A DNA stretch of 64,000 nt, from the NCBI GenBank assembly GCA_016235595.1, contig JACRJX010000043.1:186001-250000 (forward strand), given 5' to 3'. Shown in pieces: positions 49,604 to 58,605 of the stretch (position 1 is its first letter; the number at the start of each line of letters is the position of its first letter). The translations under genes were made by a program, and so were the position numbers. The stretch comes from Verrucomicrobiota bacterium (lineage in GTDB: Bacteria; Verrucomicrobiota; Verrucomicrobiia; CAIQCK01). The notes beneath the pieces are model-generated. The model was not told the DNA's origin. It ran no database searches and saw nothing but the letters and a program-made list of their open reading frames with translations.

Positions 49604-51133
49604 TTGTTCGAAACAGCAACCGACGCGATCCTCCTGATTCGCGGAGATCGATTCATTGATTGCAACCCGGAGGCGTTGAGGGTGTTTGGCCGCAGTCGGG
49701 AAGAGATCGTTGGCACGCCGTTCCACAAGCTGTCAGTGCCCACCCAACCCGACGGACGGCGTTCCGAAGAGAAAGCCCTTGAGATACTCAAGCAAGCGAT
49801 GACGGGAGGGCCGCAGTTCATTGAATGGGAATATGGCCGGCCCGATGGGATCCCGTTTACTGCGGAGTTAAGTTTGAACCGTCTGGAACTGGACGGGGAT
49901 GTGTTGCTCCAGATGCTCTTGCGCGACATTACGGCGCGCAAGTACATGGACAAGGCGTTGCGCCAAAGTGAAGCCACCATCCGCAGTGTATTCCGGGCCG
50001 CGCCGGTGGGTATCTGCATCGTGAAGGATCGGGTGTTCAGGAGCGTGAACCAATATTGGTGCGAGAAGTTCGGGTATCCGGAAAGAAGCCTCCTCGGCAA
50101 GAGCACCCGTTTGGTGTACGAGAATGACGAGGAGTGGAGTCGGGTCGGAGGAATATATGACGAGTTGCGGGCACAAGGTCTGGCATCCATTGAGACCAGG
50201 CATCGTTGCAGTGATGGATCGATCCGCGAGGTCATCCTGACCGCCGCTCCCATCCAGCATGATGACTTTTCGGCTGGCGTTGTGACCGTCACCTACGACA
50301 TCACCGAGCGCAAACGGGCGGAAGAGAAGATACGACAGCTCCATGAAGATTTGCAGCGCCATGCGGCGGAATTGGAACAACGCGTGGCCGACCGCACCGC
50401 CGAACTGGCCGTGGCCAGAGATCAGGCTGAGGCGGCCAACCTCTTGAAGTCCGCGTTCCTGGCCACCATGTCTCACGAATTGCGCACGCCGCTGAACTCC
50501 ATCATCGGTTTCACCGGCATCATTCTTCAGGGGCTGGCCGGGCCGTTGAGCGCGGAACAAACGAAACAACTCGAAATGGTGCGCGGCAGCGCGCGCCATC
50601 TCCTGGCGCTGATCAACGACGTGCTGGACATCTCCAAGATCGAAGCCATGCGACTGAAGGTGACGCGCGAACCGTTTAACATGCGTGCGTCCATCGGGAA
50701 GACGGTGGAGACGGTGAAGCCGCTGGCGGAAAAGAAGGGACTGGCATTTCACGTGGAAATCGCGCCGGACGTCAGCACGATGGTCAGCGACCAGCGGCGG
50801 GTGGAACAGATTCTGGCCAACTTGTTGAACAATGCGATCAAATTCACCGAGCATGGCCAGATCACGCTGACGGCGGAAATGGCGTGGAACATGCTGCGCA
50901 TCTCGGTCAAGGATACGGGCATTGGGATCAAGCAGGAGGATTTGGGAAAACTATTCCAACCGTTCCGGCAGGTTGACACCGGGCTGGCACGCAATCGCGA
51001 AGGCACAGGGTTGGGCCTGGCTATTTGCCGCCGGCTGGTGGAGTTGCTTGGAGGCGAAATCCAGGTTGAGAGCGAGTGGGGCAAGGGCAGCACCTTTACG
51101 GTGCTGCTGCCCGGCCGAAGTGGAGCCATATGA
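49604..51133 (+). CDS. PAS-HisKA-HATPase histidine kinase, C-terminal part of the interrupted gene
   Basis: Same frame as the gene above; the open frame runs from 49556, and the first usable start codon is a TTG at 49604 with no ribosome binding site. From there 509 residues: two PAS domains (FETATDAILLIRGDRFIDCN; FRAAPVGICIVKDRVFRSVN), a coiled coil, HisKA with the His in MSHELRTPLNSIIGF, and HATPase (NLLNNAIKFTEHGQ, DTGIGIKQED, GTGLGLAICRR). All kinase residues are intact. The missing initiation signal supports the view that this was one ~875-residue protein. Its stop overlaps the receiver gene at 51130 (ATGA). Confidence 0.85.
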   Translation: MFETATDAILLIRGDRFIDCNPEALRVFGRSREEIVGTPFHKLSVPTQPDGRRSEEKALEILKQAMTGGPQFIEWEYGRPDGIPFTAELSLNRLELDGDVLLQMLLRDITARKYMDKALRQSEATIRSVFRAAPVGICIVKDRVFRSVNQYWCEKFGYPERSLLGKSTRLVYENDEEWSRVGGIYDELRAQGLASIETRHRCSDGSIREVILTAAPIQHDDFSAGVVTVTYDITERKRAEEKIRQLHEDLQRHAAELEQRVADRTAELAVARDQAEAANLLKSAFLATMSHELRTPLNSIIGFTGIILQGLAGPLSAEQTKQLEMVRGSARHLLALINDVLDISKIEAMRLKVTREPFNMRASIGKTVETVKPLAEKKGLAFHVEIAPDVSTMVSDQRRVEQILANLLNNAIKFTEHGQITLTAEMAWNMLRISVKDTGIGIKQEDLGKLFQPFRQVDTGLARNREGTGLGLAICRRLVELLGGEIQVESEWGKGSTFTVLLPGRSGAI

Positions 51134-51522
51134 TGAAACGCAAAATTCTTCTCATCGAGGACAACGACCAGAACCGGTATATGACGACGTTTCTTTTGGA
51201 AAGGCACGGATATGAAGTCGTGTCGGCCGTGGACGGTCCCACCGGGATCGAACTGGCCTCCAGGATCCAGCCGAGCCTGATCCTGCTCGACATCCAGTTG
51301 CCGCAGATGGATGGCTATGCCGTGGCGCGTGCCCTGAGGCAAAATCCGGCTCTGGACAGGGTGCCTATTGTGGCGGTCACGTCCTACGCGATGGTCGGCG
51401 ACCGTGAGAATATCTTGGCGGCAGGCTGTGACGGTTACACGGAAAAACCGATCAACCCTGAAACATTTGTTGCGGAGATCGAGCGATATCTGCGTCCGCG
51501 CAATGGAGGGAACACGTCGTGA
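51130..51522 (+). CDS. DivK/CheY-like single-domain response regulator
   Basis: 130 residues, receiver only: ILLIEDNDQNRYMTTFLLER, acceptor D54 in LILLDIQLPQMDGY, Thr in VAVTSYAM, Lys in YTEKPINPETF. It closely resembles DivK-type receivers that act by binding kinases. Start at 51130 (ATGA overlap with the upstream kinase); a second ATG follows at once at 51133. The stop overlaps the next gene's GTG (GTGA). Such tight packing suggests stoichiometric coexpression. Confidence 0.92.
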   Translation: MMKRKILLIEDNDQNRYMTTFLLERHGYEVVSAVDGPTGIELASRIQPSLILLDIQLPQMDGYAVARALRQNPALDRVPIVAVTSYAMVGDRENILAAGCDGYTEKPINPETFVAEIERYLRPRNGGNTS

Positions 51523-53720
51523 ATCGAATACTGATCGTCGATGACAAGCCGGATAACCGCTATTTGCTGCGCGCCCTGCTGACGGGCCACGGCTGTGAGG
51601 TGGACGAGGCTTGTCACGGGGCTGAGGCGCTGGTCAGAGCGCGGCAGACGCCGCCCGATCTCGTCGTCTCCGACCTTCTCATGCCCGTGATGGATGGTTA
51701 CACGCTTCTGCGGCACTGGAAGTCAGACGACCGGCTCAAACAGATTCCATTCATCGTTTACACCGCCACCTACACCGAGCCGAAAGACGAACAACTGGCG
51801 CTGGACCTCGGCGCCGACGACTTCATCATCAAGCCTGCCGAACCCGAGCCGTTCATGGTCCGCATTCGGGAAGTCCTGGCGAAGCAAAAAAAAGGCGAGC
51901 TGTCGCCGTCGAAGTTTCCAAAGGATGAGGACCGGGTTCTGCTCAAGCAATACAATGAAGTTCTCGTCCGCCGGCTGGAAATCAAGATGGAGCAGTTGCA
52001 GCAGGCCAACCACGAATTGGAGCGCGAGATCAACGCGCTCAAGCGGGCGGAGCAGAAGATTGTCAACCTCGCCGCCATCGTGGAGTCTTCCGATGATGCG
52101 ATCATCGGCAAGACCATCGAGGGAATCATTACGAGTTGGAACAAAGGCGCGGAGAGACTCTATGGCTTCACAGAGGGCGAGATCATCGGCAAGCCGATCT
52201 CCATGCTCTTCCCGCCGGGACATGAGGATGAGATCCCGCTGATCCTGGCGAAGATAAGACACAGAGAGCACGTTCAACATTATGAAACGGAACGCCGCAG
52301 AAAGACGGGAGAGCTTGTCCAAGTATCCCTCACCGTTTCTCCCATTGAAGACTTGGAAGGCCAGATCATAGGCGCGTCAACGATTGCGCGCGACATCACT
52401 GCGCGCAAGCGGACGGAGAAGTGCATCCGCAAGATCAGTTCGTTGCAGACTGCGCTGCACGAGCCGGGCACTCTTCACGAGAAGCTCAAGCGAATTACCG
52501 ACGGCGCGGTGAATACCTTCGATGCCGAAGTCGCCCGTATCTGGCTGATGGGCCCGGGGGATCTGTGCCATTTGGGCTGCATGCACGCCGGGGTCGTGGA
52601 AGGCCCGCATGTGTGCAGACATCGGGATAAATGTCTGCATCTTGTGGCCAGTTCCGGCCGTTACACGCGTCTGGATGGCAAGGCGCACGGTCGCGTGCCT
52701 TTTGGCTGCTACAAGATCGGTCTGATTGCCTCCGGCGAGGCTGATGGGTTTCTAACCAACGACGTCACGAACGACCCGCGGGTCCACAACCGTGAATGGG
52801 CCAAATCGCTGGGGTTGGTTTCGTTTGCTGGCTATCAACTGCGCCATCCTCACAGCGGAACGATGGGCGTCCTGGCGCTCTTTGCCAGGCACCCCATCAC
52901 TTCAGAGGAAGATGCGCTGCTCAGGAGTTTCAGCAATCTGATCGTTCCGGTGATCCGAACGGCGCAGGCGGAGGAGGAGCTTCGAAAGCTCAACGCTGAA
53001 CTGGAGCAGCGTGTCGGCGAGCGCACCGCACAACTGGAAGCAGCCAACAAGGAACTCGAAGCGTTTTCCTACTCGGTGTCACACGACCTGCACGCGCCGC
53101 TGCGTGCCATCAACGGCTTCAGCAACATGCTCGTCGAGGAGGGCGCGAATCAACTCAACGAGGAGGGCCGGCGCATCGTGGACGTCATCCGTGCCGAGAC
53201 CAAGCGGATGGGCCAGTTGATTGACGATTTGCTCGCGTTTTCCCGAATAGGCCGCCAGGACATGCAGTCCATCGAGGTTGACATGGGCGCTTTGGCACAA
53301 ACGGTCTTCGACGCGTGCGCGGCGCAAGCGCCGGGCCGCAAACTTCAGTTCAAACTGCATCCCCTGCCGCCAGTTCGAGGTGACAAGAACCTGCTCCGCC
53401 AGGTGTGGGTGAACCTCATTTCCAACGCAGTCAAATACACGCGGCCGATGGACGCGGCGAAGATTGAGATTACTGGCCATGCGGGAGACCGTGAGCTTCA
53501 TTACAGCGTGAAGGACAACGGCGCCGGCTTTGACATGAAGAATGTCCACAAACTCTTCCGCGTTTTCCAGCGGCTGCACAGCGAAGACGAGTTCGAAGGC
53601 ACCGGTGTCGGCTTGGCGCTGGTCCAGCGCATCGTTCAACGCCACGGAGGCCGCATCTGGGCGGAAGGGAAAGTCAAAGAGGGTGCGACGTTCCACTTCA
53701 CGTTGCCTGTAAATAGATAG
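51519..53720 (+). CDS. REC-PAS-GAF-histidine kinase
   Basis: 733 residues, soluble. Receiver 2-118 (ILIVDDKPDNRYLL, D52 in LVVSDLLMPVMDG), coiled coil, PAS (~180-300; ESSDDAIIGKTIEGIITSWN), GAF-like domain (~310-480) that is rich in Cys and His (LCHLGCMHAGVVEGPHVCRH, DKCLHLVASSG), then phytochrome-type HisKA (SVSHDLHAPLRAINGFS) and HATPase (NLISNAVKYTRPM, DNGAGFDM, GTGVGLALVQRI). The Cys/His cluster in the GAF domain could bind a metal or a cluster. GTG start at 51519 with GGAGGG upstream, overlapping the previous stop. Confidence 0.92.
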   Translation: MNRILIVDDKPDNRYLLRALLTGHGCEVDEACHGAEALVRARQTPPDLVVSDLLMPVMDGYTLLRHWKSDDRLKQIPFIVYTATYTEPKDEQLALDLGADDFIIKPAEPEPFMVRIREVLAKQKKGELSPSKFPKDEDRVLLKQYNEVLVRRLEIKMEQLQQANHELEREINALKRAEQKIVNLAAIVESSDDAIIGKTIEGIITSWNKGAERLYGFTEGEIIGKPISMLFPPGHEDEIPLILAKIRHREHVQHYETERRRKTGELVQVSLTVSPIEDLEGQIIGASTIARDITARKRTEKCIRKISSLQTALHEPGTLHEKLKRITDGAVNTFDAEVARIWLMGPGDLCHLGCMHAGVVEGPHVCRHRDKCLHLVASSGRYTRLDGKAHGRVPFGCYKIGLIASGEADGFLTNDVTNDPRVHNREWAKSLGLVSFAGYQLRHPHSGTMGVLALFARHPITSEEDALLRSFSNLIVPVIRTAQAEEELRKLNAELEQRVGERTAQLEAANKELEAFSYSVSHDLHAPLRAINGFSNMLVEEGANQLNEEGRRIVDVIRAETKRMGQLIDDLLAFSRIGRQDMQSIEVDMGALAQTVFDACAAQAPGRKLQFKLHPLPPVRGDKNLLRQVWVNLISNAVKYTRPMDAAKIEITGHAGDRELHYSVKDNGAGFDMKNVHKLFRVFQRLHSEDEFEGTGVGLALVQRIVQRHGGRIWAEGKVKEGATFHFTLPVNR

Positions 53721-53735
53721 CGGGCAAAACGCGCT

Positions 53736-56012
53736 ATGAACGCCCCTTGCGAGATTCAGATTCTCCACCTCGAAGACCGCGCCACAGAAGCCGAACTGGT
53801 GGTGCATGAGTTAAAGAGGGAGGGCATCACGTTCGATATGAAACGGGTCTGGACGGAGGCGGATTTCATCGCCGGCCTGAAGTCGCCCGCGCTCGATCTC
53901 ATTTTGGCCGACTACTCGTTGCCAACCTACGATGGTCTCTCCGCCTTGAAGTTCGCGCACAAGGAACGTCCCGAGGTGCCCTTCATCCTGGTTTCGGGCA
54001 CCCTCGGCGAAGAAATTGCCATTGACGCCTTGCGTGAAGGCGCCACGGATTACGTGCTGAAACAGAGGATCAACCGCTTGGGGCCAGCGGTACGGCGGGC
54101 TTTGAAGGAAGCGCAGGAGCAGAAGCAGCTCGTACAGATGGACCAGCAGTTGCATCTTGGCGAGGAGCGGCTCCGGCTGGCGTTGGAAGCCGGCCAAACG
54201 GGCGCTTGGGAGTTCGATATGGTCAGCGGCGCGTCCTGGCGGACGCCGCGGTGCGATCAGATTTTTGGCTACGACTCCCCGCCGTCTGAATGGAATTACG
54301 AGATCTTCCTGAAACACGTCGTGCCTGAGGATCTTGAACGGGTCAAACGCAGTTTTGCGCAGGCATTGTCCACAGACCGGCTCAGTCTCGAATGCCGGGT
54401 TGCCCGGACGGGGCAAGAGCCGCATTGGATTGCGGTCCAAGGGCGCGTCAGCCGCAATAAGGAAGGTGAGTGCATCCGGCTGATGGGCACGGTGAGCGAC
54501 ATCTCTGAGCGCAAGCTGATGGAAAAGGCGTTGCGCGAGAGCGAACAACACTTCCGCCTGCTGGCCGACAACGCGAGCGACGTGATCTGGGCCTTGAACA
54601 CATCGGGCCGGCTTAACTACGTAAGTCCCTCGGTTCAACGACTGCTCGGCTACTCCGCGGAAGAGATCTTGTCGCTTGACTGGGAGCAGTTGCTGGTGGC
54701 CGCATCAGCCGCGCTGGCCCGCAAGAAGATGGACGAGATCATTCCCAAGATGCAGGCCGGCGAACGCGCGCCCGAGATTCTCGAGCTGAATTTCATTCAC
54801 AAGGACGGCTGGACGGTATGGTGTGATGTCAGCTACAGCGGGATGTTCGACTCGTCCGGTGAGTTTGTCGGCATCGTAGGGGTCAGCCACGATATCACCG
54901 AGCGCAAGCAGGCCATCGAATCACAGATGCGCCTCGTCACGGCCCTGGAACAGGCGGAAGAGTCCATCGTCATTACCGATGTGCAAGGCACGGTTTTCTA
55001 CGTCAACCCCACTTTCGAACGAATCACCGGATACACGCGGCAGGAAGCCATTGGGCAAAACCCGCGCATCCTCAATAGCGGCAAGCAAGACGCCGCATTC
55101 TATCGGCAAATGTGGGACACGCTCAGTCGCGGTGAAGTCTGGCACGGCCATTTCATCAACAAGAAGAAGGACGGCACCTTCTTTGAAGAAAATGCCACCA
55201 TCTCGCCTGTGCGGGACGGGACGGGCCAAATCGTCAACTACATCGCTCTCAAGCTCGATGTGACCCATGAACTCGAGCTCGAATCCCAATTGCGCCAATC
55301 ACAGAAGCTGGAGGCCATTGGCACGCTGGCCGGCGGCATCGCCCACGAGATCAACAATCCCGTCAATGGGATCATGAACTACGCGCAGTTGATCGCCGAC
55401 CAGTTGCCAGCGGACCACCCTGTGCGGGGGTATGCCGCCAAGATCATGAAGGAAACCGACCGGGTGTCACTGATTGTTCGCAACCTGCTGGCCTTTGCGC
55501 GGCAGGGCAAGCAGGACCGCAGTCCTGCGAATCTGAACGATATCATCGACGCGACTCTTACCCTCATCCAGGCGGTGATACGGCACGACCAGATCAATCT
55601 GGTGGTGGAGGTTCCGGAGGGACTGCCCCAGATGGAATGCCGCAGCCAGCAGATAGAGCAAGTGCTGATGAACCTGCTGACGAACGCGCGGGACGCGCTA
55701 AACGAAAAATACCCGGCCTACCACGAGGACAAGATCATCCGCATCAGCGCCCGTTTGTTCGAGAAGAGTGGCAAACCGTGGATTCGCACGACCGTTGAAG
55801 ACCACGGCAATGGAATCCCGGCGGAAATCCGCGATCGCATTTTCGATCCTTTCTACACCACCAAGCCGACCGGCAAGGGAACGGGCTTGGGACTCTCCAT
55901 CAGTCACAGCCTCGTTGAAGAGCACGGCGGGAAATTGTTTCTGGAAACGGAAGCGAGCCGCTATACCCGCTTCCACATGGACTTGCCAGTGAAAGGAGAA
56001 AACCCGCCATGA
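53736..56012 (+). CDS. REC-multiPAS-NtrB-like histidine kinase
   Basis: 758 residues, soluble. Receiver at 5-125 (IQILHLEDRATEAEL, D59 in LILADYSLPTYDG), three PAS domains (~150-265, ~270-395, ~400-515; each ends DISERK, DITERK or similar), then an NtrB-like HisKA (GTLAGGIAHEINNPVNGIMN) and HATPase (NLLTNARDALNEK, DHGNGIPAEI, GTGLGLSIS). PAS 3 has the NifL/DOS-like PRILNSGKQ element often found next to flavin or heme PAS folds. The stop overlaps the next gene's ATG (ATGA, 56009-56012). The kinase core is a close paralogue of the next gene's core. Confidence 0.92.
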   Translation: MNAPCEIQILHLEDRATEAELVVHELKREGITFDMKRVWTEADFIAGLKSPALDLILADYSLPTYDGLSALKFAHKERPEVPFILVSGTLGEEIAIDALREGATDYVLKQRINRLGPAVRRALKEAQEQKQLVQMDQQLHLGEERLRLALEAGQTGAWEFDMVSGASWRTPRCDQIFGYDSPPSEWNYEIFLKHVVPEDLERVKRSFAQALSTDRLSLECRVARTGQEPHWIAVQGRVSRNKEGECIRLMGTVSDISERKLMEKALRESEQHFRLLADNASDVIWALNTSGRLNYVSPSVQRLLGYSAEEILSLDWEQLLVAASAALARKKMDEIIPKMQAGERAPEILELNFIHKDGWTVWCDVSYSGMFDSSGEFVGIVGVSHDITERKQAIESQMRLVTALEQAEESIVITDVQGTVFYVNPTFERITGYTRQEAIGQNPRILNSGKQDAAFYRQMWDTLSRGEVWHGHFINKKKDGTFFEENATISPVRDGTGQIVNYIALKLDVTHELELESQLRQSQKLEAIGTLAGGIAHEINNPVNGIMNYAQLIADQLPADHPVRGYAAKIMKETDRVSLIVRNLLAFARQGKQDRSPANLNDIIDATLTLIQAVIRHDQINLVVEVPEGLPQMECRSQQIEQVLMNLLTNARDALNEKYPAYHEDKIIRISARLFEKSGKPWIRTTVEDHGNGIPAEIRDRIFDPFYTTKPTGKGTGLGLSISHSLVEEHGGKLFLETEASRYTRFHMDLPVKGENPP

Positions 56013-58306
56013 AGCCGCGGGACATCAGGTTTCGATTGGGCGCGGCGTTTGGCCTGCTGGTGATGGTGATCGTCTTTGTCGGCTGGCAGGGAGTGAGCCA
56101 GTTGAACCGGTTGCATCAGCAGATGCAGTCCATCGTCGAAGACAAGTGGGTGAAAGTGCAGCTGGCTGCCGAAGCGCGGTATCACACCGCCCTGAACAAC
56201 CGGATTACCATGCAAGTGTTTCTGCTGGAAGACCGGGAGGAAATCAACCGTTTGCTCGCGCTCCGTGTGCAAAACAGCAACCGAATCACGGAGCTGTATC
56301 GGGCCATCGGGAGGAAGCTGAATTCAGAGCGGGAGAAGCAGCTTCTGGCCGCGGTTGAAGCCGCGCGGACGCCCTACGTCGAGAGTTACAAGCAAGCCCT
56401 CGTGAAGCTGCTTGACGAGCGCAAGCGCGACGAGGCCCATGCCATCATGGTGCAGGCCACGCTGCCGCGCCTCGTGGCCTATTTCGCCGCCTCGACCGAC
56501 TTCGTCCAGCACGAAAACGACGAGATGAACCGCGTTGCCCGGCTGGCTGATCGCGATTTTGCCGCTGCCCAACAGCAGTTTCTGATCTGGGTCATCCTGG
56601 CCAGCCTGATCACCCTGGCCATCGCCGTGTTCTCGACCTCGCGTGTGACTCGGGAGACGAGCCATCGCATGGAGGCCGAGCAATCCCTGCAACAGGCGCA
56701 CGACCAGTTGGAGCAGCGGGTGCAGGAGCGCACGGCGGAGCTGTCCAAGGAGATCGCCGAGCGCAAGCTGGTCGAGGATGCTCTCCGTGAAAGCGAAGAG
56801 AGGTTTCGGGGCTTGAGCGCGGGCGCCCAGGACGCCATCCTGATGATTGACCACGAGGGAAAGACGACGTTCTGGAATGCGGCGGCGAAGAGGCTCCTCG
56901 GGTATTCGTCCGCGGAGGTCCTCGGCCAGAACCTTCACAATCTGATCGCTCCCGCGCGCTTTCTGTCCGCCCATCGCAAAGCATTTCCCAAGTGGTGCGA
57001 GACAGGTGAAGGCGGGGCAGTCGGCAAGACGCTCGAACTGGCCGCACGGCGCAAGGACGGCTCGGAGTTTCCGATGGAACTGTCGTTGTCCTGCGTCCGC
57101 GTCGGCAGGTACTGGGCCGCCATCGGCATCATCCGTGACATCACTGAGCGGAAGAAGGTTGCGGAGACGATGGCGAAGAGCGAGGCAAAATACCGGGCGT
57201 TATTCGAATCCTCGCGCGATGCCATCATGACCACGTTCCCGCCCGACTGGAAGTTCACGAGTGCAAACGCCGCGACGATCGCGCTGTTCAGAGCCAAGGA
57301 CGAGAAACAGTTCATCTCCCTCGGCCCTTGGGATCTTTCGCCGGAGCGGCAGCCGGACGGGGATCTGTCCAAGGACAAGGCGAAGCGAATGCTCGGGACG
57401 GCGATGGAACAGGGCAGTCATTTCTTCGAATGGGTTCACCAGCGGCTCGACGGGGAGGTGTTCCCCGCGACCGTATTGTTGACTCGCGTGGAGTTGGATG
57501 GAAAGACAGGGCTTCAGGCGACGATCCGCGACGTCACTGAACTCAAGCGGTCGGAGGAGAAGCAACGGCAGCTTGAATTGCGCCTGCACGAGCAACAGAA
57601 GATGGCCGCCATCGGCACGCTGGCCGGTGGCGTGGGGCACGAGATCAACAACCCCATCTTTGGCATCATGAACTACGCGCAGTTGATCCAGGACAAGTTG
57701 CCAACGGACAGCCCGCTGCAAAAATTTGCCGCAGCGATTGGCCGTGAAAGCAACCGGGTTGCGAGGATCGTCCAGCAACTGATCGGGTTTGCCCAACCGA
57801 AGACGGAGACGCATAGCCCCGCCCGCATGGCAGACATCGTAAACGCAGTGTTGCTGCTGGTTGCCAGCTCCTTTCGCAATGACCAGATCACAATCCAGGT
57901 GGACGTGCCCAAGAACCTGCCCGAGGTTCCATGCAGTGAGCAGCAGATCCAGCAAGTCCTGATGAGCTTGCTGACCAACGCACACGAGGCGTCAAACGCA
58001 AGGTATCCCGGGGCGGATGCGAACAAGGTGATTGCGATCAACGCCCGGCAGGTTGAAAAGGAGGGAGCAAAGTGGCTGCGGGTCACGGTGGAGGATCACG
58101 GCATCGGCATCCCGCCGGAAATCGCCCAACAAGTGTTCGACCCGTTCTTTACCAGCAAGGACCGCAGTAAACACTCCGGTTCGGGTCTGTCCATGAGTGC
58201 CGCTGTTATCCGGGATCATGGCGGACACCTGGCTGTGGAAAGCCAGCCGGAACGATACACGCGGTCCTACTTCGATCTTCCGATGCCGGAAACGAAGACA
58301 ACATAA
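56009..58306 (+). CDS. Membrane histidine kinase with 4-helix sensor and two PAS domains
   Basis: 765 residues. First helix (LGAAFGLLVMVIVFVGWQGV), a periplasmic four-helix bundle of MCP type (~30-185, with the repeated VQLAAEARYHTALNNRI pattern), second helix (LIWVILASLITLAIAVF), coiled coil, two PAS domains (~255-375, ~385-510), NtrB-like HisKA (GTLAGGVGHEINNPIFGIMN) and HATPase (SLLTNAHEASNAR, DHGIGIPPEI, GSGLSMSAAVI). The G2 box is GSGLSMS rather than the common GTGLGLS. It is the last gene of the plus-strand sensory run; no regulator with a DNA-binding domain follows. Confidence 0.9.
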   Translation: MKPRDIRFRLGAAFGLLVMVIVFVGWQGVSQLNRLHQQMQSIVEDKWVKVQLAAEARYHTALNNRITMQVFLLEDREEINRLLALRVQNSNRITELYRAIGRKLNSEREKQLLAAVEAARTPYVESYKQALVKLLDERKRDEAHAIMVQATLPRLVAYFAASTDFVQHENDEMNRVARLADRDFAAAQQQFLIWVILASLITLAIAVFSTSRVTRETSHRMEAEQSLQQAHDQLEQRVQERTAELSKEIAERKLVEDALRESEERFRGLSAGAQDAILMIDHEGKTTFWNAAAKRLLGYSSAEVLGQNLHNLIAPARFLSAHRKAFPKWCETGEGGAVGKTLELAARRKDGSEFPMELSLSCVRVGRYWAAIGIIRDITERKKVAETMAKSEAKYRALFESSRDAIMTTFPPDWKFTSANAATIALFRAKDEKQFISLGPWDLSPERQPDGDLSKDKAKRMLGTAMEQGSHFFEWVHQRLDGEVFPATVLLTRVELDGKTGLQATIRDVTELKRSEEKQRQLELRLHEQQKMAAIGTLAGGVGHEINNPIFGIMNYAQLIQDKLPTDSPLQKFAAAIGRESNRVARIVQQLIGFAQPKTETHSPARMADIVNAVLLLVASSFRNDQITIQVDVPKNLPEVPCSEQQIQQVLMSLLTNAHEASNARYPGADANKVIAINARQVEKEGAKWLRVTVEDHGIGIPPEIAQQVFDPFFTSKDRSKHSGSGLSMSAAVIRDHGGHLAVESQPERYTRSYFDLPMPETKTT

Positions 58307-58545
58307 GAGGATCGGATGATGTCAGGCGCACCAATCGTCCTGCCTGCAATCGAGAAGTGCCGCAGGCTCTGAACGTTCTCCGCCGGGTTTGCGCCCTTTC
58401 CGCGACGGCGGCCGCCCGGAACAATCGCGCCACCGGGGGGAATCCGTTCGCTTCCGCTCTTTTTGCGAATGCGAGATAACGGCGGTTGGCCTGGCTTTCT
58501 CCAGCGAACGCTTCCTTTCTCCGCCGACAGATGGTGGTGGCGATA

Positions 58546-58561
58546 TGCTAAAATTTTAGCA
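58546..58561. promoter_or_regulatory. Palindromic operator O1 (BlaI-type repressor site)
   Basis: TGCTAAAATTTTAGCA, a perfect 16-bp inverted repeat, preceded by GCGATA as is O2. It lies upstream of the candidate -35 box of the repressor gene, 43 bases (about four helical turns) from O2 centre to centre. The rest of 58307-58545 shows no gene. Confidence 0.75.
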
Positions 58562-58569
58562 TTTAGTTC

Positions 58570-58605
58570 TTGCATGCCGGGCGATATGTGCTAATATTTT
58601 AGCAT
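58570..58605 (+). promoter_or_regulatory. Promoter and operator O2 of the blaI-like gene, probably leaderless
   Basis: TTGCAT (58570-58575), 16-nt spacer, TAATAT (58592-58597). The operator TGCTAATATTTTAGCA (58589-58604, one mismatch from a perfect palindrome) covers the -10 box and ends one base before the ATG at 58606. No ribosome binding site exists, so the mRNA probably begins at or next to the start codon. Repressor binding here would directly block RNA polymerase, giving autoregulation. Confidence 0.6.
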
